Virus record (IMG/VR): IMGVR_UViG_3300020205_000341
Location: 1-31,020 of that record
Strand: one strand, 5' to 3'
Source: a virus
Length of the DNA stretch: 31,020 nt
A model generated the notes under the pieces. It was not told where the DNA came from and did not search any database. It saw only the letters and a program-made list of their open reading frames with translations. Shown here piece by piece: positions 13,403 through 19,420 of this stretch; positions within the stretch are counted from its first letter, which is position 1; each line of letters opens with the position of its first letter. Position numbers and translations under genes: made by a program.

Positions 13403-14070
13403 AAGTTAGATGCTCTGCTATAGGAAAAATTATGTCAGCACCTCGCAACAAGAGTGAGGTGCTTTCACAGACTGCTAAGACTTATATTCACGAAATGGTT
13501 TTGCAGGATAAATACGGAATCAGAAAAGAGTTTAGCTCACGTTACACGGACAAAGGAAACGAAGTAGAAAACGAATCAATCAACTTAGTTAACGAAGTCT
13601 TAGACGTTGGATTTATCTACAAGAACGAGGAACACTACCAAAACGAATGGATAACAGGAACTCCCGATGTAAACACGGAGCAAGTATTGCTAGACGTTAA
13701 AAGCTCTTGGGATGGTTCTACGTTTCCATTCTTTGAAACAGAGATACCTACAAAGGATTACTACTACCAACTTCAAGGGTATATGTGGCTTACAGGTAAA
13801 CAACAATCAATGTTATGTTACTGCCTTGTTGATACACCTGTTGATATGGTTGCAAGTGAAGTTAAAAGAACTCATTATCTGTTAAATAAAATAGAGGAAG
13901 ATATTGAATTAACTAAAGAAATTGAATCAAAGCATATCTTTTCTCACATCCCAAAGAACCGCAGAGTTAAAGTATTTTATGTACAGAAAGACGAAGCAGT
14001 CATTGAAAGAATAAAAGAACAGGTAGAACTTTGCCGAGAGTATTACAACACCTTAATAAATTTCTTATGA
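13399..14070 (+). CDS. YqaJ/lambda-type DNA exonuclease
   Basis: This 223-aa PD-(D/E)XK nuclease would resect DNA ends and pass single strands to the ERF protein. Motifs: an N-terminal SAIGKIMSAPRN, GNEVE with an acidic residue near 55-57, GTPDV (Asp90), LLDVKSSW with Asp99-x-Lys101, and YYYQLQGYMWLTG with the conserved Gln124. Their order and spacing fit the YqaJ-like viral recombinase family. It is coupled by ATGA to the ERF gene upstream and to the small gene downstream. Confidence 0.87.
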   Translation: MKVRCSAIGKIMSAPRNKSEVLSQTAKTYIHEMVLQDKYGIRKEFSSRYTDKGNEVENESINLVNEVLDVGFIYKNEEHYQNEWITGTPDVNTEQVLLDVKSSWDGSTFPFFETEIPTKDYYYQLQGYMWLTGKQQSMLCYCLVDTPVDMVASEVKRTHYLLNKIEEDIELTKEIESKHIFSHIPKNRRVKVFYVQKDEAVIERIKEQVELCREYYNTLINFL

Positions 14071-14285
14071 ACCAACTAATAGAAGACCAAATAGTAATTC
14101 GTGTTTTAAGCCGATTTGCTGAACGTTCTCAAGTAGGAATAACCAAGTACAACACAACGCTTGAAAGAACTGATTTAAGCACGTTAGAATGGCTTACACA
14201 CGCACAGGAAGAAGCAATGGATTTCTGCCTATATTTGGAACGACTGAAAGACGAATTTAGTAACACAAAGCGAAATGTACCATAA
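14067..14285 (+). CDS. MazG-like / nucleotide-metabolism small protein
   Basis: This 72-aa helical protein has RSQVGITKYNTTLERTDLSTLEW then LTHAQEEAMDFCLYLERLKDE. The EExMDxxxYLxxL pattern resembles the metal-binding helix of all-alpha NTP pyrophosphatases (MazG and the dATP/dGTP diphosphohydrolase N-terminal family). It is too short for a complete enzyme, so it may act as an oligomer or be a relic. I chose the ATG at 14067 (ATGA overlap with the exonuclease stop) over a TTG at 14031. Confidence 0.55.
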   Translation: MNQLIEDQIVIRVLSRFAERSQVGITKYNTTLERTDLSTLEWLTHAQEEAMDFCLYLERLKDEFSNTKRNVP

Positions 14286-14303
14286 AGTGGTATAAAACGC
14301 TTT
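14267..14303 (+). other. RNA hairpin over the stop codon before the small-gene array
   Basis: AAAGCG (14267-14272) pairs with CGCTTT (14298-14303) as an outer stem. TGTACCA (14276-14282) pairs with TGGTATA (14288-14294, one G-U pair) as an inner stem, with a symmetric A-rich internal loop between them. It spans the stop codon at 14283. No T run follows. It could separate the recombination genes from the array by mRNA processing. The 98 bases from 14304 to the array start at 14402 contain nothing else I can support apart from the first array repeat. Confidence 0.4.
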
Positions 14304-14383
14304 ACAAAACTAAAAACAAAGAGGGGTAAAAGTTGCCACATAAACTAAATAGAAATGATACTAATTAAGTAAAAGACTTAAAA

Positions 14384-14404
14384 CCTTTAAATCAGAATAA
14401 GATG
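14384..14404 (+). repeat. Start-codon repeat, copy 1
   Basis: TTTAAATCAGAATAAGATG preceded by CC, ending in the ATG of the next gene. It is identical over 21 bases to copies 2, 5 and 8. Its TAA triplets fall in two different frames and the ATG in the third. Confidence 0.85.
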
Positions 14405-14527
14405 AAGCAATACAAAAAAAACTACGGAGGAGTAGAAGAAGATTATTCGGAAAGAGCACTATTCGTTTTTTTCTTGATTGGAATGGTTATCATTTCAACA
14501 ACAAGTTATTTATTATTTAACCTTTAA
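14402..14527 (+). CDS. Array gene 1: small membrane protein
   Basis: This 41-aa protein (MKQYKKNYGGVEEDYSERAL...) has a charged N-terminus and one membrane helix at about residues 19-40 (ALFVFFLIGMVIISTTSYLL). Its stop codon is the first TAA of the next repeat copy. No family is recognised. It is the first of nine genes introduced by the repeat. Confidence 0.62.
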   Translation: MKQYKKNYGGVEEDYSERALFVFFLIGMVIISTTSYLLFNL

Positions 14528-14541
14528 ATCAGAATAAGATG
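14521..14541 (+). repeat. Start-codon repeat, copy 2
   Basis: Identical to copy 1 over 21 bases. Its TAA at 14525-14527 ends array gene 1 and its ATG at 14539 starts array gene 2. Confidence 0.85.
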
Positions 14542-14712
14542 AGAAAATTTTATGTAATTAAAAATGTCATATCCAAAAAGTATTTATCCTATGATGGTGA
14601 ATGGGATGAGTGGAATATGTGTAGAGAATTTGAAACAAAGCAAGATGCAGAAGATTATGGTTTTGAAAATAGTCTTGGCTTGTGTGTTATTGAGGAAGTA
14701 ATTGCCTTTTAA
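14539..14712 (+). CDS. Array gene 2: small acidic protein
   Basis: This 57-aa protein begins with a strand (MRKFYVIKNVISKKYLSYD), then EWDEWNMCREFETKQDAEDYGF and a closing strand LGLCVIEEVIAF. The pattern of a short beta unit with an ETKQDAEDY helix is seen in many small phage proteins of unknown role. It ends on the first TAA of repeat copy 3. Confidence 0.62.
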   Translation: MRKFYVIKNVISKKYLSYDGEWDEWNMCREFETKQDAEDYGFENSLGLCVIEEVIAF

Positions 14713-14726
14713 TTTAGAATAAGATG
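14707..14726 (+). repeat. Start-codon repeat, copy 3 (variant)
   Basis: TTTTAATTTAGAATAAGATG differs from the common form in the first half; the AGAATAAGATG half is intact. Its TAA at 14710 ends array gene 2. Confidence 0.75.
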
Positions 14727-14813
14727 GAAAGAAACTATATTATCCAAGTTAATGGTCAATATGTTGTTTTAACAGAAGGTCAGTATGAACAGTATTTAAT
14801 TTATGGTATTTAA
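14724..14813 (+). CDS. Array gene 3: 29-aa peptide
   Basis: MERNYIIQVNGQYVVLTEGQ followed by YEQYLIYGI: 29 residues, mainly strand-forming and aromatic. It is too short for domain recognition. The repeat at each end, supplying start and stop, is the reason to call it a gene. Confidence 0.5.
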   Translation: MERNYIIQVNGQYVVLTEGQYEQYLIYGI

Positions 14814-14827
14814 ATCAGAATAAGATG
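14809..14827 (+). repeat. Start-codon repeat, copy 4
   Basis: TTTAAATCAGAATAAGATG, the 19-base core. The first TAA (14811-14813) ends array gene 3; the ATG at 14825 starts array gene 4. Confidence 0.85.
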
Positions 14828-14965
14828 GAAAAAGAAATGTTAAAAGAATTTGTTGAGTGGGTAAGAAATTGTGGAGAAGATGAATCTTACATATTTGAAG
14901 AGACACAAGAAGCAATTGAAAGATTTTTGTTTGAAAAAGACTTGAAATCCTTTAAATCAGAATAA
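14825..14965 (+). CDS. Array gene 4: small acidic helical protein
   Basis: This 46-aa protein, MEKEMLKEFVEWVRNCGEDE then SYIFEETQEAIERFLFEKDL, is two helices separated by a short polar turn. Its last four residues, FKSE, are encoded by the repeat itself, and the second TAA of the repeat is the stop. No family is recognised. Confidence 0.58.
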   Translation: MEKEMLKEFVEWVRNCGEDESYIFEETQEAIERFLFEKDLKSFKSE

Positions 14966-14969
14966 GATG
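14949..14969 (+). repeat. Start-codon repeat, copy 5
   Basis: Identical to copies 1, 2 and 8 over 21 bases. It is translated as FKSE then stop at the end of array gene 4; its ATG starts array gene 5. Confidence 0.85.
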
Positions 14970-15257
14970 ACAGCAGTAGAATGGTTAGCAGATGAGATTA
15001 TTATGCTTGAAGAAAAGTTAAGGCTTGAAGAAATCAACATTAATGATTTTATGGATGCTAAAGATGAATTAGTTAGCAAGGCTTTAGAAATGGAGAAACA
15101 AAACTTATTAGATATGTCTGTTAAGTCTGCTCTATATGAAAGAAAATGGGTTTATGAGGAAATGTCAGATAAGAAATACAAACCTACAAAAGTTGAAATC
15201 CGTGACTTAAAAATAACCGCATTAGAACATTACAACATAACTTTTAAATCAGAATAA
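14967..15257 (+). CDS. Array gene 5: TAVEWL-family protein, copy 2
   Basis: This 96-aa helical protein has MTAVEWLADEIIMLEEKLRL at the start and a KALEMEKQNLLDMSVKSA block. It shares both with the early gene at 7327, although this copy is longer by an internal acidic helix. The end reads TFKSE, encoded by repeat copy 6. It is one of the longer members of the array and belongs to a phage family with no known function. Confidence 0.72.
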   Translation: MTAVEWLADEIIMLEEKLRLEEININDFMDAKDELVSKALEMEKQNLLDMSVKSALYERKWVYEEMSDKKYKPTKVEIRDLKITALEHYNITFKSE

Positions 15258-15264
15258 AATTATG
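15243..15264 (+). repeat. Start-codon repeat, copy 6 (variant)
   Basis: TTTAAATCAGAATAA is intact, but AGATG is replaced by AATTATG, moving the start codon three bases. It encodes FKSE and the stop of array gene 5. Confidence 0.78.
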
Positions 15265-15465
15265 AGTTGGATAGAAGATAATTTAGATTGGGAAATTTTA
15301 GAAAATTATATGAACCCAAAAGAAGAAATTATAGAAGATGTTACAAAAAAAGAAATATTAGATGTTTTATATGAAATAAGCACATTAGTTTCAGATGACA
15401 TAGAATTTTCTAAAGAACTTAATGAAAAGTTTAAAAGAGTTGAAAAATATTTAGAATCAGAATAA
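15262..15465 (+). CDS. Array gene 6: small acidic helical protein
   Basis: This 67-aa, very acidic protein (MSWIEDNLDWEILENYMNPK... EEIIEDVTKKEILDVLYEIS) is predicted as two helices. It ends in LESE, where the last codons and stop are given by repeat copy 7. No known family; the acidity is a feature shared with several early genes. Confidence 0.62.
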   Translation: MSWIEDNLDWEILENYMNPKEEIIEDVTKKEILDVLYEISTLVSDDIEFSKELNEKFKRVEKYLESE

Positions 15466-15469
15466 GATG
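15450..15469 (+). repeat. Start-codon repeat, copy 7 (one base changed)
   Basis: TTTAGAATCAGAATAAGATG: the first TAA is lost by a change to TAGAA, so only the second TAA stops the upstream gene. The ATG at 15467 starts array gene 7. Confidence 0.8.
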
Positions 15470-15586
15470 GGAATCATCAAAGACAAAGCCAATCAATTAA
15501 AAAATGACCACTGGTATAAGAGGTTAAGAAGGTGGCTAAAGTTTAAACTATGGGTATGGAAACACGTAACCTTTAAATCAGAATAA
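15467..15586 (+). CDS. Array gene 7: basic Trp-rich peptide
   Basis: This 39-aa protein is strongly basic and Trp-rich: MGIIKDKANQLKNDHWYKRL then RRWLKFKLWVWKHVTFKSE. The helix at residues 14-33 would be amphipathic and could associate with membranes or nucleic acid. The tail TFKSE is encoded by the next repeat. Confidence 0.52.
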   Translation: MGIIKDKANQLKNDHWYKRLRRWLKFKLWVWKHVTFKSE

Positions 15587-15590
15587 GATG
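15570..15590 (+). repeat. Start-codon repeat, copy 8
   Basis: Identical to copies 1, 2 and 5 over 21 bases. It encodes the FKSE tail and stop of array gene 7; its ATG starts array gene 8. Confidence 0.85.
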
Positions 15591-15761
15591 GAAAAAGAGA
15601 TCAGAAAACAAATAGACTTGTTAGAAGAAGAACAAAGAAGAGTAAAGCAGTTCTTAAATGAAAATAACTTTAATTGTACTACAGCACCATATGTAATTGC
15701 TAAGGAATACAGAGATGCTATCAAAAAACATATTGAAGTTTTAAGAATGAACCTAGACTAA
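15588..15761 (+). CDS. Array gene 8: small coiled-coil-like protein
   Basis: This 57-aa protein, MEKEIRKQIDLLEEEQRRVK then QFLNENNFNCTTAPYVIAKE and a final helix YRDAIKKHIEVLRMNL, is likely a helical hairpin. It ends two bases before repeat copy 9 (the stop TAA overlaps the edge). No family is recognised. Confidence 0.6.
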   Translation: MEKEIRKQIDLLEEEQRRVKQFLNENNFNCTTAPYVIAKEYRDAIKKHIEVLRMNLD

Positions 15762-15779
15762 TTAAATCAGAATAAGATG
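15762..15779 (+). repeat. Start-codon repeat, copy 9
   Basis: TTAAATCAGAATAAGATG. The common core is intact from TTAAATC onward. Its ATG at 15777 starts array gene 9, the last one with this repeat. Confidence 0.82.
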
Positions 15780-15971
15780 AGAATAACAATAGAACAATAC
15801 GAACACAAGATTATCCACGAAGTACCACACAACGATGTAACACTCGAGGAAGCACTGGAGATGATTGAAGGACTGCTCAAAGCAACGGGTTATTCCTTCA
15901 GTGGAAACCTTGAGATTGTAGATGAATGGCACGAGAATGATGAAAACCAAACCAATAATGAAGCAAATTAA
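15777..15971 (+). CDS. Array gene 9: small acidic protein
   Basis: This 64-aa protein, MRITIEQYEHKIIHEVPHND then VTLEEALEMIEGLLKATGYS, is a short strand plus helix, ending in an acidic tail (DEWHENDENQTNNEAN). No family is recognised. It overlaps the next gene by 14 bases, so the repeat pattern ends here and coupling by overlap resumes. Confidence 0.65.
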   Translation: MRITIEQYEHKIIHEVPHNDVTLEEALEMIEGLLKATGYSFSGNLEIVDEWHENDENQTNNEAN

Positions 15972-16062
15972 AGAAAAAACCAAAGCAATCATCGGATTCT
16001 TATCTGCCATTGCATTAATCATTACACTGGTAACGTTAGTTTGTTCTTGGATATTTAAGTAA
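15958..16062 (+). CDS. Tiny single-pass membrane protein
   Basis: This 34-aa protein has a basic start MKQIKEKTKA and one membrane helix at about residues 11-32 (IIGFLSAIALIITLVTLVCS). It overlaps the previous gene by 14 bases and is followed after seven bases by the SSB-like gene. Confidence 0.52.
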   Translation: MKQIKEKTKAIIGFLSAIALIITLVTLVCSWIFK

Positions 16063-16069
16063 GTTGACA

Positions 16070-16420
16070 ATGAAAATAGATATAGAAGATTTTAACCGAA
16101 AGGCAGAATACATAATTGAAACCGTTGTCAAACCACAAGTAGCAAAATACGAATTAAGTAAACAATTAAATAAACATAAAATGGAAAACAAAGTAAACAC
16201 GGGAGCAATCTTTAAAAACACGAACAAGAAAGCAGAGAACCATCCAGACTACAAAGGAAAGGTAAACGTAAATGGTAAAGAAATGGAAGTTGCGTTATGG
16301 GTTAAGCAAGGTAAAGCAGGATCATTCTTTTCTGCAGCATTCAGTGAGCCTTACGTTGCACCAGAAACAATGGAACGCAGACCTATTAGTGATGCAATGG
16401 ACGATGATTTGCCTTTCTAA
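16070..16420 (+). CDS. SSB-like protein with DDDLPF C-terminus
   Basis: From the ATG at 16070 the protein is 116 aa. Its last residues, MDDDLPF, are the acidic-aromatic tip typical of single-stranded DNA-binding proteins, used to recruit partners. From 16181 it reads MENKVNTGAIFKNTNKKAEN then PDYKGKVNVNGKEMEVALWV, a compact strand-rich fold seen in phage proteins of this kind. The 37 residues ahead of that Met form a charged helix and may be an extra domain, or translation may begin at 16181 (79 aa). It would serve replication and the ERF system. The stop overlaps the next ATG by one base. Confidence 0.68.
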   Translation: MKIDIEDFNRKAEYIIETVVKPQVAKYELSKQLNKHKMENKVNTGAIFKNTNKKAENHPDYKGKVNVNGKEMEVALWVKQGKAGSFFSAAFSEPYVAPETMERRPISDAMDDDLPF

Positions 16421-16641
16421 TGTATATTGATGAGGGAGGATTGCGAAAGCAATTAGAGATGTTGCTTCGTACCAAAACACGAAACCAAATTGTGCAAGAG
16501 ATAAAGTCAAACACAGGAAGATTCCATCAGTACCAAATAGACAAGTTTCTACAAGGAAAAGATGTAACACTTTGCACGGTAATAAAGTTAGACAACTACG
16601 TTAGCCGAGAGATTTACTTAAACGATTTAGAGCCACTTTAA
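16420..16641 (+). CDS. Cro/XRE-like small DNA-binding protein
   Basis: This 73-aa protein has a helix-turn-helix layout: LRKQLEMLLRTKTRNQIVQE, then SNTGRFHQYQIDKFLQGKDV and TLCTVIKLDNYVS. The segment from QYQIDKFLQGKDVTL onward matches the recognition helix and following loop of XRE-type regulators. Its stop codon lies in the loop of the following terminator. It is the only clear candidate protein for the palindromes in 6108-6504. That link is inference. Confidence 0.62.
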   Translation: MYIDEGGLRKQLEMLLRTKTRNQIVQEIKSNTGRFHQYQIDKFLQGKDVTLCTVIKLDNYVSREIYLNDLEPL

Positions 16642-16655
16642 TTAGTGGCTTTTTT
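16631..16655 (+). terminator. Terminator overlapping the stop of the Cro-like gene
   Basis: AGCCACT (16631-16637) pairs perfectly with AGTGGCT (16644-16650) around a TTAATT loop, followed by T (16650-16655). The stop codon TAA (16639-16641) lies in the loop, so translating ribosomes would interfere with the hairpin. Confidence 0.82.
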
Positions 16656-16696
16656 ATTGTTGAAAACTTTTTAGCAACGTGATTAGATTTTCATCG

Positions 16697-16704
16697 TAAG
16701 TTTG
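16697..16704 (+). promoter_or_regulatory. Minus-7 box ahead of the sigma-like gene
   Basis: TAAGTTTG fits TAnnTTTG and lies 17 nt before the TTG start. No clear TTG/TTTG is at the minus-33 distance, so the promoter is only partly supported. A new promoter is expected here because a terminator precedes it. Confidence 0.45.
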
Positions 16705-16720
16705 ATTAGAAATTAATCAA

Positions 16721-17248
16721 TTGGATAAGTTACAAACTCTTGCAAAGCATCATAAGGATTGGGTAAGGATTGTCAATAGCTTTGGCGAATACTTCCTTGC
16801 AGATGACATCGTCCAAGAAACATATATCAAAATAATACGTTTAAATCATATAGATAAGATTGTTACTGAATCGGTAAACAAGAACATTATGTGGTTAATC
16901 CTACGAAGTGTTTACGTTGATCATTTAAGAGCAAGAAAGATTGAAAGCGTATCAATTGAAGATTGCACCAAGCTAAGTTATAATGATTGCAACCTAGAAA
17001 AACACGAAGCATTTAACTTAATTGAACAAAAGATACAAGAAGAAATAGACAAGTGGCACTGGTACGACATTAAATTGTTTAACCTGTATCGTGAATCAAA
17101 CTTATCAATGCGTGAGATAGCAGAAGAAACAGACATCAGTTTAACTTCTATATTCAACACATTAAAGAACTGCAAGGAAAGACTTCTAGAATCAATTGGA
17201 GAGGACTTTCAAGATTATTTAAACGAAGATTTTGAATTAATAAAATAA
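16721..17248 (+). CDS. Sigma-70-like RNA polymerase sigma factor
   Basis: This 175-aa protein has the two-domain layout of short sigma factors. Residues 20-60 resemble region 2 (FGEYFLADDIVQETYIKIIR, with the LADDIVQETY block and following basic residues). Residues 113-155 resemble region 4 (DIKLFNLYRESNLSMREIAE then ETDISLTSIFNTLKNCKERL, a helix-turn-helix). It starts with TTG at 16721: the frame is closed by TGA at 16703 and no ATG occurs until after region 2. It sits between a terminator and the terminase genes, so it may direct late transcription. A terminase-associated DNA-binding role is the alternative. Confidence 0.72.
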   Translation: MDKLQTLAKHHKDWVRIVNSFGEYFLADDIVQETYIKIIRLNHIDKIVTESVNKNIMWLILRSVYVDHLRARKIESVSIEDCTKLSYNDCNLEKHEAFNLIEQKIQEEIDKWHWYDIKLFNLYRESNLSMREIAEETDISLTSIFNTLKNCKERLLESIGEDFQDYLNEDFELIK

Positions 17249-17251
17249 ATT

Positions 17252-17623
17252 ATGGCAAAACAAACAACAAAAAAAGCACAGGGATTAGGAGATACAATCG
17301 AACAAATCACGGAAGCAACAGGAATTAAAAAATTAGTTAAGTTCATTGCTGGAGATGACTGCGGATGTAAAGAACGTAAAGAGAAGCTCAACGCATTGTT
17401 TCCTTATCACAAACCTGAATGTCTAACAGAGGATGAGTACAACTATCTAGACGAAACAAAGGTACTAGAGAAAAACACGATCAAACCAAGTGAACAAGAC
17501 GCAATCTTAAAAATTTACAATAGAGTATTTCACGTAAGTAGAGAACCAACATCGTGTGCAAGTTGTTTAAGAGATATCGTTATTAAGATGCAAAAAGTGT
17601 TCGCTGAATATCAAACTGCATAA
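17252..17623 (+). CDS. Conserved Cys-rich phage protein ahead of terminase
   Basis: This 123-aa protein begins with a basic stretch MAKQTTKKAQGLGDTIEQIT. A cluster GDDCGCKERKEKLNALFPY comes next, then CLTEDEYNYLDE in the middle, and CASCLRDIVIKMQ near the end. The CxC and CxxC pairs suggest zinc binding. Proteins with this DCGCKERKEKLN motif are common in flavobacterial phages close to the terminase genes, but I know no function. It lies four bases after the sigma-like gene and seven bases before the next. Confidence 0.72.
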   Translation: MAKQTTKKAQGLGDTIEQITEATGIKKLVKFIAGDDCGCKERKEKLNALFPYHKPECLTEDEYNYLDETKVLEKNTIKPSEQDAILKIYNRVFHVSREPTSCASCLRDIVIKMQKVFAEYQTA

Positions 17624-17630
17624 ACACGAA

Positions 17631-17819
17631 ATGAGATATTACTTAGTTGATCACGGAAAAGAAATGCTAGAAACTGCTAATGCAGTAACAGACCTACTTA
17701 CTAAACAGGGATGTCACTATGTAGTTTACTTAACCGATGCTCACGGATTAATGTGTGTAGAAGAAATAAGCGAAAACGAATTTTTAGATCACTTTAAAAA
17801 GAACCAAAACACGAAATAA
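17631..17819 (+). CDS. Small protein ahead of terminase, unknown
   Basis: This 62-aa alpha/beta protein (MRYYLVDHGKEMLETANAVT then DLLTKQGCHYVVYLTDAHGL) has no recognised family. It follows the Cys-rich gene after seven bases and precedes the terminase small subunit by three. Its place within the packaging operon supports it. Confidence 0.62.
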   Translation: MRYYLVDHGKEMLETANAVTDLLTKQGCHYVVYLTDAHGLMCVEEISENEFLDHFKKNQNTK

Positions 17820-17822
17820 CAT

Positions 17823-18260
17823 ATGAAAAAGAAAGTAGGAAGACCAAGAAACCTAGACAACCCAGAACAACTACAAGAACTATTTGAAAAATACAAAGCA
17901 GACGTTAAAGCTAATCCAAGAATTAAAAGCGTCTTTGGAGGTAAAGAGTTCGAAGAGAGAGCAGAACCACTAGAAAGACCTCTAACACTAGAAGGATTTG
18001 AGTTGTTTTGCTTTGACGAAGTAGGATGCGTTGAACAATACTTTAAGAATATAGACAAAAAATACAACGAATTTTTACCCATCTGTACACGTATAAGAAA
18101 AGCAATCCGTCAAGACCAAATCGAAGGAGGTATGGTAGGACAGTACAATCCATCAATTACACAACGATTAAATGGACTCACTGAGAAAGTTGAAAGTACG
18201 ATTATAACAGAGCAACCTTTGTTTGATTTAAATTCAATAGAAGATAAAGAAGATAAATAA
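17823..18260 (+). CDS. terS: Terminase small subunit
   Basis: This 145-aa protein would recognise the packaging site and hand DNA to the large subunit. The basic start MKKKVGRPRNLDNPEQLQEL contains a GRPR, AT-hook-like element. A helical middle follows with LTLEGFELFCFDEVGCVEQYFKN, a helix-turn-helix-like segment. The C-terminus has the run GGMVGQYNPSITQRLNGLTEK and an acidic tail, a pattern typical of Bacteroidetes phage small terminases. Its stop overlaps the large-subunit ATG by one base (TAATG). Confidence 0.82.
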   Translation: MKKKVGRPRNLDNPEQLQELFEKYKADVKANPRIKSVFGGKEFEERAEPLERPLTLEGFELFCFDEVGCVEQYFKNIDKKYNEFLPICTRIRKAIRQDQIEGGMVGQYNPSITQRLNGLTEKVESTIITEQPLFDLNSIEDKEDK

Positions 18261-19420
18261 TGTTTAAAGTTACTACTGCGATAAAAAAGATTCTTCAGCT
18301 TAAAAAGAGAATTAAAATTATCCAAGGAGGTACGAGTGCTGGAAAGACATTCTCAATTCTGCCAATTCTTATTGATAAATGCGCACGACAAGCAGGATTA
18401 GAAGTTTCAGTTGTAGCAGAATCAATCCCACATTTAAGAAGGGGTGCGTTAAAAGACTTCGTAAAGATAATGCGTTGGACAGGTAGATACAATGATGACC
18501 GATTTAACAAGACGTTATTAAGATATGAATTTGGCAATGGTTCTGTAATGGAGTTCTTCTCAGCAGATGACGCATCTAAATTAAGAGGAGCAAGAAGGGA
18601 CATCCTGTACATCAATGAGTGTAATAACGTAACGTTTGAATCTTACAACGAGCTTTCCATCCGTACAAAGAAGGAAGTATTCTTAGACTTTAATCCTGCA
18701 AATGAGTTTTGGGTACACAAGGAACTGAAAGACGAAGCAGACTCAGACTTTATTATCTTGACGTACAAAGACAATGAAGCTCTTGATGAATCAATAGTAA
18801 GTCAGATAGAAAAGAACCGTGATAAAGCAGCAACAAGTTCTTATTGGGCAAATTGGTGGCGAGTGTACGGACTAGGAGAGATAGGAAGTTTAGAAGGAGT
18901 AATCTTTGACAACTGGAAAACGATTGATAAGATACCTGCGGAAGCTAAATTAATCGGAATCGGACTTGACTTTGGTTACACGAACGACCCTACCTCGGCA
19001 ATAGAGATTTATAATTACAACGGACAAAGAATCATCAACGAAATATGTTACCGTACAGGAATGGTAAACTCAGACATAGCAAACATACTACCGAATCACG
19101 TTACTATTTACGCAGACTCATCAGAACCTAAATCAATAGAAGAGATTAGACGCTTTGGAAAAATGATTAAAGGCGTAACGAAAGGAGTTGACTCTATTAA
19201 GTTTGGAATTGACGTAATGCAACGACAAGAATACTTAGTTACCAGTGCGAGTACAAACCTAATCAAAGAACTTAGAAGCTATTGTTGGGGGGTAAAGAAA
19301 GACGGTGAAAAGACGAACGTACCTATTGATCACTTTAACCACGCTATTGACGCATTAAGATATCACGAGATGGAAACACTAGGACTAAAAAAGAACTATG
19401 GACAATACAACATCAGATGA
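18260..19420 (+). CDS. terL: Terminase large subunit
   Basis: This 386-aa packaging motor has an ATPase and a nuclease. Walker A is GGTSAGKT at residues 23-30 and Walker B is DILYINE at 114-120 with Glu120. The coupling segment runs from LSIRTKKEVFLDFNPANEFW. The RNase-H-like nuclease uses Asp237 (GLDFGYTNDP), Asp286 (YADSSEP) and Asp364 (DHFNHAIDALRYH). The type resembles PBSX/phage terminases. All key residues are present, so packaging should be functional. It overlaps a small gene at its 3' end by 23 bases. Confidence 0.95.
   Translation: MFKVTTAIKKILQLKKRIKIIQGGTSAGKTFSILPILIDKCARQAGLEVSVVAESIPHLRRGALKDFVKIMRWTGRYNDDRFNKTLLRYEFGNGSVMEFFSADDASKLRGARRDILYINECNNVTFESYNELSIRTKKEVFLDFNPANEFWVHKELKDEADSDFIILTYKDNEALDESIVSQIEKNRDKAATSSYWANWWRVYGLGEIGSLEGVIFDNWKTIDKIPAEAKLIGIGLDFGYTNDPTSAIEIYNYNGQRIINEICYRTGMVNSDIANILPNHVTIYADSSEPKSIEEIRRFGKMIKGVTKGVDSIKFGIDVMQRQEYLVTSASTNLIKELRSYCWGVKKDGEKTNVPIDHFNHAIDALRYHEMETLGLKKNYGQYNIR

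Noticed and set aside
14230-14237. TATATTTG as a promoter for the small-gene array
   Set aside because: It is inside a coding region, has no minus-33 TTG at the right distance, and the same octamer occurs by chance in other coding regions (for example 8996, 10006 and 11020 areas).
14384-15779. CRISPR array suggested by repeated short units
   Set aside because: The units are separated by uneven lengths (about 70 to 280 bases) that are open coding frames, and the repeat supplies stop and start codons. No uniform spacers and no cas genes.
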